Assembly (NCBI RefSeq): GCF_002277955.1 | Contig: NZ_CP018477.1 | Location: 992,001 to 1,056,000, forward strand | Direction of reading: 5' to 3' | Length of the DNA stretch: 64,000 nt | Origin: Thermogutta terrifontis | Lineage (GTDB): Bacteria; Planctomycetota; Planctomycetia; Pirellulales; Thermoguttaceae | Shown: piece by piece, positions 53,138-61,968 of the stretch | How positions within the stretch are numbered: the stretch's first letter is position 1 | Layout of the letters: the number at the start of each line of letters is the position of its first letter | The notes under the pieces: model-generated | Databases searched by the model: none | The model's input: only the letters and a program-made list of their open reading frames with translations | What the model was told of the DNA's origin: nothing | Position numbers and translations under genes: made by a program

Positions 53138-56032
53138 ATGGGTGCGGGTTTCGACCCTTATTATCTCTGGCTGGGAATCCCACCCGAGGAGCAGCCACCC
53201 GATCATTACCGTTTGCTTGGTATCGGACGTTTCGAGGACGATCCGGAAGTCATCGAGCGCGCGGCCGATCGCCAGATTCAATTTCTGCGGCAGATGCTCA
53301 ATACGCCGCATGGCGAGCTTGCGCGAAAGCTAATCTCCGAAATCAATGGCGCGCGAGTGGTCCTCCTGGATCCGGCAAAGAAGAGCGCGTATGACGCTCA
53401 ACTTCGGGGAACATCTGTTACTGGAGGCGCGTTGGATGTCGGGTGGATGGGTGTTTCCTCCGAAGCAGCAGTCCGTGCCCGCCGTCGGAAAGGTGGCCGG
53501 AAACGCCTTCTGACGCCAATCCGCTTTTTATGGGATCATCCCGGAGTCACGGTCTTTCTGGCGTTGGTGTTGTTGTTGATTTCAGCGATGGTCAGTCGGT
53601 TTGTGCCGCCCGTGCCTCCGGGACCATCCGAACTGTCAGCGGCCGCGGCCCCTTCTTCGGCGGAGGAATCGTCGCACCCATCGACGTCATCAGCTTCAGC
53701 GACTGGACCGGCCATCTCGAAAACGCCTCCAGACATGACCGGCGGCCAGGCAGCACCACCGGCAGTTGCCGGCGGCGATTCGTTAGGTAAAACCCAGGGA
53801 GCTTCCGTTAACCCTGCCGCACAAGGGATGGTGCGGGAACCCTCAGCTCCTTCGTACCCGGCGCTGTCCATTGGGGCCCGTTCCACGCCTTCGTCCCCCG
53901 TGGATGCGCCGCTGCGCCCCGGTTTGCTGGGGCGTGTCACGGTCGGTGGGGAAGACCTTGGAGTGATTGTCCGCTATTTGCCGGGCGACGCCGTCGCGGA
54001 AGCTGATCTGGATCGTTTGGCGACCCAGTACGGGCTGCAACCTGGAGAGAAGACCGTTCGCCTGATCGGGGTGATTCGCGTGAAAACCGAGGCCACCTCC
54101 GGCGTGCCCGTGCATCTTCAGGTCACCTGGGAGGGCGCATCCTGGGAGGGTGTCACGGTCAGCGTGGATGGCCGGGCGATTCCTATCCCCAAAGAATCGC
54201 AGGAAACGGTGTGGAACACATCGCTTGTCCTCCCTCCCGGAGATCATTCTGTGGAGTGCTCCCTTACGGGGCAACCTTGGGCCAAATCGTTCAAGCTGGC
54301 GGTCAGTTCCCTGGCCGCACAACCGGCAGGCGGGAACGTGGCCCCTACCGAGGACACTTCCGGTTCCTTGGTCCAGGTGGGCTATACCGAAGCCATCCTG
54401 GCGCAGGTGAGTCAGCTTCCGACATTGGCCCGACATACACTCAACAGCGAACTGGCTTCTCTCTCTTCAGCGGAACTGGCGTTCGCTTCACCTGACGAGT
54501 CGCCAGGGCCTTCTGCAACGCCGTCGGCCGTGTCCGGAAGCACGCCCCCTGCTCAGCGAGTCCCCGTTCCATCCGCGCAGGATGAAAAGCTGGCCCGGGA
54601 TCAGATACGCCAGGAATTTCGGAAAGACTATCAGGAGGCCACGGCACCAGCGGCCAAAGTTTTGCTCGCACGCATGCTCCTCAAACAGGGAAATCAGGAA
54701 ACCGATCCCGTTCGGCGATTCGCCTTCTACCAGGAGGCCCGCGAGTTGGCTTTGAGTGGCGGGGATTTCGATTTGGCTATCCAGGCGGGCGAGGCGTTGG
54801 GGCTGAGCTTCGAACTGGACCCCTGGTCGCTCCATCTGGAGGCCGCTCAGACCCTCGTACGGAATGCGAGGTCCACCGAGCAGCGAGAGAAACTGCTTGC
54901 CCAACTGGAAACGCTGGCAGAATCCGCCGTTGAGGAAGACCGCTATCAGGAGGCTGAGGGTTTGCTTGAAACGGCCGCCACCCTAGCTGGTCAACTTCGC
55001 GACAACGTCCGGAAGGATCAGTTCCTGCGGCGGAAGGACGACGTTCGCCGGATTGCGGCAGCCTTTGAGTCGATCCGCGAACATCTGGCCACCCTGCAAA
55101 CGGCGCCCGACGATCCCGCAGCCAATGAAGCCGTCGGCCGATTCTACTGTTTCGTCAAACAGGCGTGGCAGAAGGGACTGCCCTATTTGGCAAAAGGGGA
55201 GACCGCGCTCATTCGGACGGTGGCTCAGGCTGATCTGCAAAAACCGGTGCAACCGGCTGCCCAAGCGCAGCTCGGCGATGACTGGTGGGCGATTGCAGAG
55301 ACACTTTCGGATCAGGAAAAGGCGGCTGTCAAACGACACGCTGGTTACTGGTATCTTCAGTGTGAAGCCAGGTTGACAGGTGAAGCGGCGCAGCGGGTGC
55401 GAACTCGATTGGCGGAATCCGGTCGATTGATTAATCTCCTGGGACTCGCGGCGGCACGTCGGATCACCCTCCAGGGAACCTGGCAGATTGGACCAAAGGC
55501 GATTATTTCTGCCCCGGAGCCGGTCACCCAGATCATCTTTCATGTGATCCCACCCCAGGAATACGATTTGGTGGTGGACATCCAGCCGCTTCCACTCCCA
55601 CCGCCCCCGCGGGGTGCGGCCCAGGGACAGCGTCCCAACCCTTTGCTCGATGTCGGTCGAGGAGCCTTTGCCGCGGGTTTGGTTCAGGGACAGCATCAGT
55701 TTCTCGCCGTGGTCGATTGGACCGTGCCCAATCAGGGAGTTTATTGTTTCCTCGCCAATTGCAACGGTCGTGGGCCTGATCCAGCCAATCCCACTTTTCA
55801 GCAGGTTCAGGCCCTGCGAGGCCAAAGATTGAACACCCTGGTGTACAGTGTGCGGAAGACGGACGTCACGGTGACGGCCAACGGCGTCCCCATCATCCGT
55901 TACACGGGTGACTTTGCGTCGCTTACCCTGCCGCAGGGTTGGGGCACCATTACGGCCTCTCGCATCTTTTTCGCCACCCGCGGGGCGATGTATCAAATCA
56001 CCCGGGCGGAACTCCGCGATCTGGGACCGTAA
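53138..56032 (+). CDS. Large membrane protein with degenerate J-like N-terminal domain
   Basis: A 964-residue protein. Residues 7-88 form the planctomycete J-like domain: YYLWLGIPPEEQPPDHYRLL, a long helix and then LLDPAKKSAYDAQLR. The HPD motif of true J domains is absent. One membrane helix lies at about 136-155 (TVFLALVLLLISAMVSRF), then a Ser/Pro/Ala-rich linker to about 245, and a mixed region to the end with three broad blocks (250-410 beta-rich, 480-730 helical, 770-964 beta-rich). No catalytic motif was seen. ATG is preceded by GGAGAGG. It stands alone behind the glycan operon. Confidence 0.8.
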   Translation: MGAGFDPYYLWLGIPPEEQPPDHYRLLGIGRFEDDPEVIERAADRQIQFLRQMLNTPHGELARKLISEINGARVVLLDPAKKSAYDAQLRGTSVTGGALDVGWMGVSSEAAVRARRRKGGRKRLLTPIRFLWDHPGVTVFLALVLLLISAMVSRFVPPVPPGPSELSAAAAPSSAEESSHPSTSSASATGPAISKTPPDMTGGQAAPPAVAGGDSLGKTQGASVNPAAQGMVREPSAPSYPALSIGARSTPSSPVDAPLRPGLLGRVTVGGEDLGVIVRYLPGDAVAEADLDRLATQYGLQPGEKTVRLIGVIRVKTEATSGVPVHLQVTWEGASWEGVTVSVDGRAIPIPKESQETVWNTSLVLPPGDHSVECSLTGQPWAKSFKLAVSSLAAQPAGGNVAPTEDTSGSLVQVGYTEAILAQVSQLPTLARHTLNSELASLSSAELAFASPDESPGPSATPSAVSGSTPPAQRVPVPSAQDEKLARDQIRQEFRKDYQEATAPAAKVLLARMLLKQGNQETDPVRRFAFYQEARELALSGGDFDLAIQAGEALGLSFELDPWSLHLEAAQTLVRNARSTEQREKLLAQLETLAESAVEEDRYQEAEGLLETAATLAGQLRDNVRKDQFLRRKDDVRRIAAAFESIREHLATLQTAPDDPAANEAVGRFYCFVKQAWQKGLPYLAKGETALIRTVAQADLQKPVQPAAQAQLGDDWWAIAETLSDQEKAAVKRHAGYWYLQCEARLTGEAAQRVRTRLAESGRLINLLGLAAARRITLQGTWQIGPKAIISAPEPVTQIIFHVIPPQEYDLVVDIQPLPLPPPPRGAAQGQRPNPLLDVGRGAFAAGLVQGQHQFLAVVDWTVPNQGVYCFLANCNGRGPDPANPTFQQVQALRGQRLNTLVYSVRKTDVTVTANGVPIIRYTGDFASLTLPQGWGTITASRIFFATRGAMYQITRAELRDLGP

Positions 56033-56069
56033 AGACGCCGGAGTGTCTACCAAAATTGAGCGTTTGATA

Positions 56070-56298
56070 CATCCCCACTTTTCCTGTGGTGATAGCGTTG
56101 CGAACGTCCCACGCATTGGCATGAGGGCGAGATTCAGCCCGGGGACCTGCTTGTCAGCCCCACGTTTCAACGTTCGGGTAATCCACCTTGCCCACCAGGC
56201 TCCAACTGCTTGGTTGAACGGCGGGGCGATTCATGAATTTCCCCTGCTAACGCATTGCGCCGTGATCTCTTCAATAGGTTTTAACAAAAGCGGGGATG
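56070..56298 (+). repeat. Dispersed palindromic repeat, copy D, with terminal inverted repeats
   Basis: A 229-bp element bounded by 13-bp inverted repeats, CATCCCCACTTTT at 56070-56082 and AAAAGCGGGGATG at 56286-56298 (one mismatch). The family palindrome is inside at 56223-56244 (GGGGCGATTCATGAATTTCC and CC). Blocks between match copy C. It encodes no protein. The 373-base gap from 56033 to 56405 is otherwise plain. Confidence 0.78.
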
Positions 56299-56405
56299 GG
56301 GCAGATGGGACGCGTGTTGACAAACATCGTACCCGCGGGTATAAGTGTACATTTGAACACTATCACGACCCAGCGCCGGCCTGTCTCTAAGAAGGGGAAG
56401 ATCGC

Positions 56406-57134
56406 ATGCTTCGGGAGTTCACGCCGCTTGCCGCTCAATTTCTCGATGAGTTTTGCCAGCAGCAACTGGAGGCCGCCGGCCTGGCTTTTCCGCCGGTGGA
56501 TGCGTTCCGGCTTGCGGCTCTGCTCAGGTTCGAAGTTGTGTTCGACGCTGCGCATCCCCAGCGGGCAAGTTGCGTCACACTGCGACACGGGCCGGGCGGA
56601 CAGCGACTCATTATCGTGCGACCCGAGGAGCGCGTAGAACGCCTCCACTGGGCTGTTGCCCATGAGGTGGGGGAATTCCTCGTGGCGGAAGTCATTCGAA
56701 CCTGGGGAACTCCCGTGGACGACGTGGAACCGCCACACCGGGAATGGCTCGCCAATCAACTGGCCAGGCGTCTGCTTGTTCCCCACCGTCCGTTCTTCGC
56801 CGACCTGCAGCGATTGGATGGCGATTTGATCGCTCTCAAGAGTCGTTTCGGCACCGCCAGTTACGAAGTGCTCGCCAGACGGATGCTGGATGCCCCTGAT
56901 CCATCCGTGATTACCGTCGTGGATCAGGGAAGAATCACGTTCCGTAGAAGTAACGTCCTCGAGCGAGTACCTGGGCTGACCGAGCTGGAAGAGGCGGTCT
57001 GGCTTCGCGCTCACCAAACGGGGCTACACCAGCGCGGGGAAAGCGGCAACCAGGACGTACAAGTTTGGGCCATCCATGAGCCGGGCTGGAAGAGGGAAAT
57101 CCTGCGCACCAGAGCAGCTTGGATGAATTGGTAG
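56406..57134 (+). CDS. ImmA/IrrE-like zinc peptidase-domain protein, HEVGE variant
   Basis: A 242-residue protein with the ImmA/IrrE (DUF955) layout. The helix WAVAHEVGEFLVAEVI carries the metal motif, but reads HEVGE where HExxH is usual, so the second His is replaced by Glu. The downstream EWLANQLARRLLVPHRPFF matches the E-x-x-AN-x-FA-x-x-LLMP segment that gives the third ligand. These proteases usually cleave repressors of mobile elements or stress regulators. No HTH partner gene is adjacent. AGAAGGGGAAG precedes the ATG. The repeat copy D ends 108 bases upstream. Confidence 0.7.
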   Translation: MLREFTPLAAQFLDEFCQQQLEAAGLAFPPVDAFRLAALLRFEVVFDAAHPQRASCVTLRHGPGGQRLIIVRPEERVERLHWAVAHEVGEFLVAEVIRTWGTPVDDVEPPHREWLANQLARRLLVPHRPFFADLQRLDGDLIALKSRFGTASYEVLARRMLDAPDPSVITVVDQGRITFRRSNVLERVPGLTELEEAVWLRAHQTGLHQRGESGNQDVQVWAIHEPGWKREILRTRAAWMNW

Positions 57135-57173
57135 TAGGCAGGCGAGGATTCTCTCGCCCCGCGTGGCATGACG

Positions 57174-57599
57174 CTATTTCTGGGAGTCTTCGTGAGGAAC
57201 AGTCCCGATGACAAGTTCTCCTTTGTGAACGCCTTTCAGTCCGCGGAGCCGGGCCGCAATTTCGCGGAGTTGCCGCGCTGGTCCCCGCAGCAGGATGACC
57301 TCCAAGCACAGGTCATGCGTCAGGTGCGCATGCACCACCGAGATAATCAGATTATGATGGTCGTGCTGGAGCTTCATGAGCTGGTCGCGGAGTTGACTCC
57401 GATGATGATCATACACCAGCGTCAATGTCCCCGCGACATCTTCCGCATCTTCGATCCATGCCCGTCGGGCCAGCGAGTCGTGGATGAGCTGGCGAATCGC
57501 CTCGCTGCGGGTGGCAAAACGCTCTTCGCGGCAGTATCGCTGAAACCGCTTCAAAAGGTCTCGCTCCAGCGAAACGGAAAAGCGGACGATCTTTGACAC
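57174..57599 (-). CDS. nikR: Nickel-responsive repressor NikR
   Basis: A 141-residue ribbon-helix-helix regulator. The N-terminal DNA-binding region (IVRFSVSLERDLLKRFQRYC ... RSEAIRQLIHDSL) is followed by an ACT-like domain carrying the nickel ligands HDHHNLIISVVHAHLTHDLCLEVIL (His, His and Cys in the family spacing). GTG at 57599 is the start. It would repress nickel uptake or use genes when nickel is plentiful. hypA and hypB at 17.8-19.1 kb belong to the same nickel economy. No NikR box was identified. Confidence 0.92.
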   Translation of the reverse strand: MSKIVRFSVSLERDLLKRFQRYCREERFATRSEAIRQLIHDSLARRAWIEDAEDVAGTLTLVYDHHRSQLRDQLMKLQHDHHNLIISVVHAHLTHDLCLEVILLRGPARQLREIAARLRGLKGVHKGELVIGTVPHEDSQK

Positions 57600-57642
57600 A
57601 CGATCCCCCTGTTTCGTCGCTCAGGTCAAAAAACTATCCCGG

Positions 57643-58395
57643 TTAGGACTGCCCAAGCTCCGCCATCACCTCATCGGGAATGTTGAAGTTTGCCGACACG
57701 TTTTGGACATCGTCGTGTTCGTCAAGCTCTTCCATGAGTTTCAACACTTTCCTCGCCGTGTCTGCATCCAGGTCCACGTAATCTTTGGGAATGCGGGTCA
57801 CTTCCCGAGAATCACAGGGGATGCCGGCCCGGTCCAGCGCCTCACTTACATCCGAGAACTTGCTTGGATCACAGGTGACCTCGAACTTGTCTCCCACCTG
57901 TTTAATGTCTTCCGCCCCGGCCTCTAATGCCACCTCCATTAACCGCTCCTCAGAGACCTGGTTCGCAGGCACAAGGAACAGCCCCTTGGTCTCGAACATC
58001 CAGGCCACGCATCCGGTGCTTCCCAGCTTTCCATTGTGAAGCTCAAAGCACTTACGGATTTCCGCGGCGGTCCGATTGCGATTATCGGTGAGGACGTCGC
58101 ACATGATTGCCACACCGCCGGGTCCATAACCTTCGTAGGTGACTTCTTCCAGAGCCGCGCCCTCGATTTCGCCCGTGCCGCGTTTAATCGCCCGCTGGAT
58201 GTTATCCTTGGGCATGCCGACGGCCTTGGCGGCTTCAATAGCAGCCCGCAATCGAGGATTCATTTTCGGATCTCCACCCCCGATTCGGGCCGCAATAATG
58301 ATCGCCTTGGACACCTTGCTCCAGATCTTTCCCCGCTTGGCGTCCACGGTAGCCTTTTTATGTTTGATGCTTGCCCAGTGCGAATGCCCGGCCAT
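57643..58395 (-). CDS. TACO1/YebC-family transcriptional regulator
   Basis: A 250-residue YebC/PmpR-type protein. It starts MAGHSHWASIKHKKATVDAKRGK and has FSKVSKAIIIAARIGGGDP-like and GMPKDNIQRAIKRGTGE segments, the canonical family start. The three-domain length is normal. Family members act as DNA-binding regulators or ribosome-associated translation factors. It lies upstream of nikR on the same strand, 43 bases away, so the two may be one transcript. Confidence 0.93.
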   Translation of the reverse strand: MAGHSHWASIKHKKATVDAKRGKIWSKVSKAIIIAARIGGGDPKMNPRLRAAIEAAKAVGMPKDNIQRAIKRGTGEIEGAALEEVTYEGYGPGGVAIMCDVLTDNRNRTAAEIRKCFELHNGKLGSTGCVAWMFETKGLFLVPANQVSEERLMEVALEAGAEDIKQVGDKFEVTCDPSKFSDVSEALDRAGIPCDSREVTRIPKDYVDLDADTARKVLKLMEELDEHDDVQNVSANFNIPDEVMAELGQS

Positions 58396-58479
58396 AAAAA
58401 GTCCTTCCTTTTGCTTCTTTCTACAAGTTTGCTCGCCGTGTCAAATACAGTGCGCTCAGCTTCCCGCTCCCCTTAACTC

Positions 58480-58509
58480 AGTATATCACCCGGCCATTTC
58501 CGGCCACAA
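58480..58509 (-). promoter_or_regulatory. Candidate promoter for the YebC-nikR transcript
   Basis: On the minus strand, TGATATACT (extended -10) covers 58480-58488, with TTGTGG at 58504-58509 as -35, 18 bases apart. It lies about 85 bases upstream of the YebC-family start. Confidence 0.4.
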
Positions 58510-58650
58510 GAACCGAGACGTTCTTCACAGCGACATGCCTGTCAAGTCCGCGGCCGGAGGGATCCGTTCCTGCCTGTTAGCATTTGATAATCCGAACTAC
58601 TTACCAGGGCACCACCAGCGTGCTTCACTGAAAAGATTTCTTCGGAGAAA

Positions 58651-58816
58651 ACTGCTTGTCCGATCACGTTCCCATCTTCGCAGAATCCATTTCACCGGTC
58701 GGTCTCTGGGCGCTCGGTTCAGTGCCTGGTTAGAACGGGAGGGACTATTCATGCATGGCCCCTCCAGCCAAATTTGCCCGTGGTGTGTCGGGGGCTTTTG
58801 CAAAATGGGCGATGGG
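58651..58816 (+). repeat. Dispersed palindromic repeat, copy E (degenerate)
   Basis: The palindrome is worn (58737-58765, GGGAGGGACTATTCATGCAT and mirror remnants). The flanks still match the family: GCTTGTCCGATCACGTTCCCA like copy C, and a right end CTTTTGCAAAATGGGCGATGGG. The gap from 58396 to 59039 has no gene apart from this and the promoter on the minus strand. Confidence 0.55.
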
Positions 58817-59039
58817 GCGCCTTTTCAGGTTGTTGCGGTCCTCTGCACGATCGGTTACACTGACTAACAGGGATGGTCTGTGCAGACGGAGAAGTTCGGC
58901 ACGGCATCAGGGAGAGACCGCCCGTGTGGGGTTGGTCAGGTAACGGCCGAACAAACAACCGTCCCGAGGACGCCCGTGGGGCTCCCTTAGGGGCGCAAAT
59001 GTCTGCTTCTTTCGACCGCCCATGGTATAAGGTGCCGCT

Positions 59040-59636
59040 GTGGCTGCCGGTGTACTTCAACGGCCGACGCTCGTGCTCAATCGACATTGGCAACCGATCC
59101 ACGTGGCGACGGTTGCGCGGGCCCTGGTTATGGTTTACCAGGGGACGGCCCTCATCGTCGATCCTGAGGACTTCAGCACGTACACGTGGTCGGACTGGAC
59201 TCAATTGACCCCTGCTGAGGGTGAGAGTTTTATTCAGGGGGTTTCCTTTCGCCTCCGCGTGCCGGAAGTGATCACGTTGCGAGAATATGATGGCGTGCCG
59301 CATTCCGGCGTGCCGTTCAGTCGGCGGAACCTCTTCAAGCGAGACCACAACACCTGCCAGTACTGTGGCAAGCAGTGTCCACCGGATCAGCTCACGATCG
59401 ATCACGTGATTCCCCGGGCGAGGGGTGGCGAATCCACCTGGGAGAACTGTGTTCTGGCCTGCGTGGACTGCAACCGAAAGAAGGGCAACCGAACCCCTGA
59501 AGAGGCGGGAATGAAACTCCGCCGCAAGCCCACCCGGCCGAAATGGCGCCCCATCTATGCCGCCCGTGAGATTCGCATCGAAAGCTGGAATCGCTTCATC
59601 AGCGAGGCCTACTGGAACGTCACTCTCGAACGGTAG
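59040..59636 (+). CDS. HNH endonuclease
   Basis: A 198-residue HNH-type nuclease. The C-terminal half carries the full domain: CQYCGKQC, the catalytic LTIDHVIPRARGGESTWENC and CVDCNRKKGNRTPEEAG, with four Cys binding zinc. The N-terminal half (PTLVLNRHWQPIHVATVARALVMVYQG) matches the common planctomycete and cyanobacterial stand-alone HNH protein. GTG at 59040 is the start and AAGGTG lies upstream. Its role is unknown; it is not beside a restriction methylase or phage genes. Confidence 0.88.
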   Translation: MAAGVLQRPTLVLNRHWQPIHVATVARALVMVYQGTALIVDPEDFSTYTWSDWTQLTPAEGESFIQGVSFRLRVPEVITLREYDGVPHSGVPFSRRNLFKRDHNTCQYCGKQCPPDQLTIDHVIPRARGGESTWENCVLACVDCNRKKGNRTPEEAGMKLRRKPTRPKWRPIYAAREIRIESWNRFISEAYWNVTLER

Positions 59637-59689
59637 CCGGAATCCCCTGGTCGTTTTCCGTCGCGCTTTTTTATGAAGTTGGACCGGTC

Positions 59690-59733
59690 TTGTCGCCGAT
59701 ATTAATGGAGACTATACTTGCACATGTGTGCAA
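59690..59733 (+). promoter_or_regulatory. Promoter and ArsR-type operator of the ars-like operon
   Basis: TTGTCG at 59690-59695 and TATACT at 59713-59718 with 17-base spacing, overlapped by the inverted repeat TTGCACA-TG-TGTGCAA at 59718-59733. The operator covers the expected start site, so a bound repressor would block transcription. The 7-2-7 inverted repeat form is usual for ArsR/SmtB dimers. Confidence 0.65.
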
Positions 59734-59775
59734 TTGTCAAACAAACCGAACCGGCCCCGCGTAGTACAAACAGGC

Positions 59776-60132
59776 ATGCAGGAGTGTTTCCCGGCCATGA
59801 CCAGTAAACTTGACCCCAAGGTGCGTGCTCGGTGCGAAAGCCGGGCACAGGTGATCAAAGCCCTGGCCCATCCCTCGCGGTTGGTGATCGTTGAGGAGCT
59901 GGGGAGGGCCGGCGAAAAGTGTGTGTGCGAGCTGGCGGACCTCCTGGGCCTGGACATGTCCACGACTTCCCGCCATCTGAGCCAGATGAAGGAGGCCGGT
60001 ATCCTGCAGGATGAAAAAAGGGGACAGATGACGTTTTACCGGCTGAGGGCACCCTGCATCCTCCAGTTTCTCGACTGCATTGATGGGGTCATCCAGCAGG
60101 GGCTGGAGAGCAGGTTGAAGCTGCTCCGGTAG
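59776..60132 (+). CDS. arsR: ArsR/SmtB-family repressor
   Basis: A 118-residue winged-helix repressor from ATG 59776; ATG 59797 (with AGGAG upstream) is equally likely, while GTG 59728 falls inside the operator. The HTH is ALAHPSRLVIVEELGRAGEKCVCELADLLGLDMSTTSRHLSQMKEAGIL. A CVC pair in the alpha-3 region (EKCVCELAD) matches the metalloid-sensing ELCVCDL site of ArsR. The C-terminal helix has another Cys pair. It would leave the operator when arsenite or a similar thiol-reactive species binds. Confidence 0.88.
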   Translation: MQECFPAMTSKLDPKVRARCESRAQVIKALAHPSRLVIVEELGRAGEKCVCELADLLGLDMSTTSRHLSQMKEAGILQDEKRGQMTFYRLRAPCILQFLDCIDGVIQQGLESRLKLLR

Positions 60133-60210
60133 GTTTCCTGGGCCGTGACAAATCCGGTAGTCCGGGACGCCCTTTCCGAGGAGTCGCTCAGTTTTTTTAG
60201 GGAAGTAATA

Positions 60211-60227
60211 TTGCACATTTTGCCAAA
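60211..60227 (+). promoter_or_regulatory. Second, weaker ArsR-like site before the permease
   Basis: TTGCACA at 60211-60217 repeats the exact half-site of the operator at 59718. The other half (TTGCCAA) is degenerate. It lies 36 bases before the permease start. Confidence 0.4.
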
Positions 60228-60262
60228 TACGCATAAACATGTAGAAAAGGAGTCCGCTCACC

Positions 60263-61636
60263 ATGACGCGAAAAGACTGGGGAATTCTGGCCGCTTTGGT
60301 GATCGTGTTCCTCCTGGCGTACTTTCTCAACTTCAGTTCGCCGAGGATTCAGAACGCGGTCATGGAAGCCTTTCTCATGTTGCAGTGGTATGCGAGAAAC
60401 CACACCCTCGCGTGTGTGGTGCCAGCGATGTTCATCGCGGGGGGAATCGCCACGTTTCTATCCAAAGAAGGCGTTCTGCGGCACCTTGGACCGCAGGCCA
60501 ACAAGATCGAGGCCTATGCGGTGGCATCGGTTGCGGGCACTGTCCTGGCCGTCTGCTCGTGCAGCGTGCTTCCCATGTTCGCGGGAATCTACCGGGTAGG
60601 CGCCGGACTGGGGCCCGCGGCGGCTTTTCTCTATTCCGGCCCGGCCATCAATGTGATGGCCATCTTCCTCACAGCTCGGGTACTGGGTTGGGACCTGGGA
60701 ATTGCCCGGGTAGTAGGCGCGGTTGTTTTCGCCGTGGTCATCGGTCTACTCATGGCCTGGATCTTCCGCAAAGAAGAAACAGAGCGAGTCAAGGCATTCA
60801 TGGCCCTTCCCCAATCCTCCCCACCGAAGCGGAAACTGTGGCAAAACGCGGCGTTTCTCGGCGCGATGATCCTTTTTCTGGTGTTTTCCGACTGGAGCGA
60901 CCCGAGTCGTACCCGCGTGGAGTTCAATCCTGACACCCAGGTGACCCTTATGGACGGTTCCGTCCGCTCACTCAAGACAACAGGACCGATCAGTGTGGCG
61001 GTGCTTCAGGAAACCACGACAGCTTACCGCCTGCAGATGGAGGAAAGCATCCCCGAGCTTTCCAAGGGCATGAAGTTCAATGTGGACAAGAAGTACATCC
61101 GCAGCATGACTCAGGATACCCCATCGGGTTACGAATTCGCCGCCTGGGTGTATCGCAATCGCTGGTACTTTGCCGGCCTGTTCCTGTTGCTGACGGTGAT
61201 CATGGCTTTCTCCTGGTTCGAAAAAGCGGAACTGGGAGCCTGGCTTGGTGAGACCTGGTCATTCGCCAAACAGATCATTCCGCTCTTGTTCCTCGGGGTG
61301 TTTGTGACAGGTTTCGTGGGGGCTCTGCTTCCTGAAAAGCTGGTGGGAGCCCTTGTGGGAGGAGACAGCTTTCGCGCGAACTTCGTGGCGTCGGTCATCG
61401 GCGCAGCATGGTATTTCGCCACACTCACCGAAATCCCGATTCTGGAAGCGTTGATCGGTTTGGGGATGGGGAAAGGACCGGCACTGGCACTGTTGCTGGC
61501 TGGGCCCGCTCTTTCCCTTCCCAGTATCGCGGTCATCTACAGTGTGTGGGGATTTAAGAAAACAGCCACCTTCGTGGTACTCGTGGTGATCATGAGTACT
61601 GTCGTGGGTATGATCTTTGGAGCGTTTTTCGTCTGA
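60263..61636 (+). CDS. arsP: ArsP-like permease (COG0701 / UPF0718 family)
   Basis: A 457-residue membrane permease with about ten helices. The two repeats of the family carry the motifs AGTVLAVCSCSVLPMFAGIYR, and near the C-terminus WYFATLTEIPILEALIGLGMG. The Cys pair CSCSVLP is the family hallmark. A central soluble loop of about 130 residues (from SDWSDPSRTRVEF) is longer than in classic ArsP. Members export trivalent organoarsenicals or other metalloid species. GAAAAGGAG precedes the ATG. It follows arsR on the same strand. Confidence 0.85.
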   Translation: MTRKDWGILAALVIVFLLAYFLNFSSPRIQNAVMEAFLMLQWYARNHTLACVVPAMFIAGGIATFLSKEGVLRHLGPQANKIEAYAVASVAGTVLAVCSCSVLPMFAGIYRVGAGLGPAAAFLYSGPAINVMAIFLTARVLGWDLGIARVVGAVVFAVVIGLLMAWIFRKEETERVKAFMALPQSSPPKRKLWQNAAFLGAMILFLVFSDWSDPSRTRVEFNPDTQVTLMDGSVRSLKTTGPISVAVLQETTTAYRLQMEESIPELSKGMKFNVDKKYIRSMTQDTPSGYEFAAWVYRNRWYFAGLFLLLTVIMAFSWFEKAELGAWLGETWSFAKQIIPLLFLGVFVTGFVGALLPEKLVGALVGGDSFRANFVASVIGAAWYFATLTEIPILEALIGLGMGKGPALALLLAGPALSLPSIAVIYSVWGFKKTATFVVLVVIMSTVVGMIFGAFFV

Positions 61637-61672
61637 TTTCGTTGACCTCGCTTATGGAAAGGAGGCGTTGCG

Positions 61673-61909
61673 ATGAAACTCATTCAGGTTCTGGGTCCAG
61701 GATGTGCCAAGTGTCAGGCCCTTCTCAAAAATGCTGAGGAGGCCGTCAAGCAACTGGGAATGGATGCGCACATTGAGAAGGTATCCGACATTAACATGAT
61801 CACAAGTTTTGGCGTGATGATGACACCGGCTCTCGTGGTGGACGGCGAATTAAAGCTGCAGGGCAAGGTCGCCACTGTTGACGAGATCAAGCGAATCCTG
61901 GCGAGCTGA
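61673..61909 (+). CDS. Small thioredoxin-like redox protein
   Basis: A 78-residue thioredoxin-fold protein with CAKC as the CxxC active site (LGPGCAKCQALLKNAEEAV) and the cis-Pro segment GVMMTPALVVDGELKLQG. This is the small, glutaredoxin-sized family often found beside such permeases. It probably supplies reducing power to the neighbouring proteins. AGGAGG precedes the ATG. Its neighbours are 36 and 60 bases away. Confidence 0.88.
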   Translation: MKLIQVLGPGCAKCQALLKNAEEAVKQLGMDAHIEKVSDINMITSFGVMMTPALVVDGELKLQGKVATVDEIKRILAS

Positions 61910-61968
61910 AGGGCACTGAAGTAGCCGTCATTCGCTTGCCAACTCAACCTGCGCGGGGAATCGACAAA

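Noticed and set aside
54983-56170. 395-codon minus-strand frame
   Set aside because: Antisense to the J-like protein's C-terminal half; no motif.
59728-59730. GTG as start of arsR
   Set aside because: It lies inside the operator inverted repeat and at or ahead of the predicted transcript start; ATG at 59776 or 59797 is more likely.
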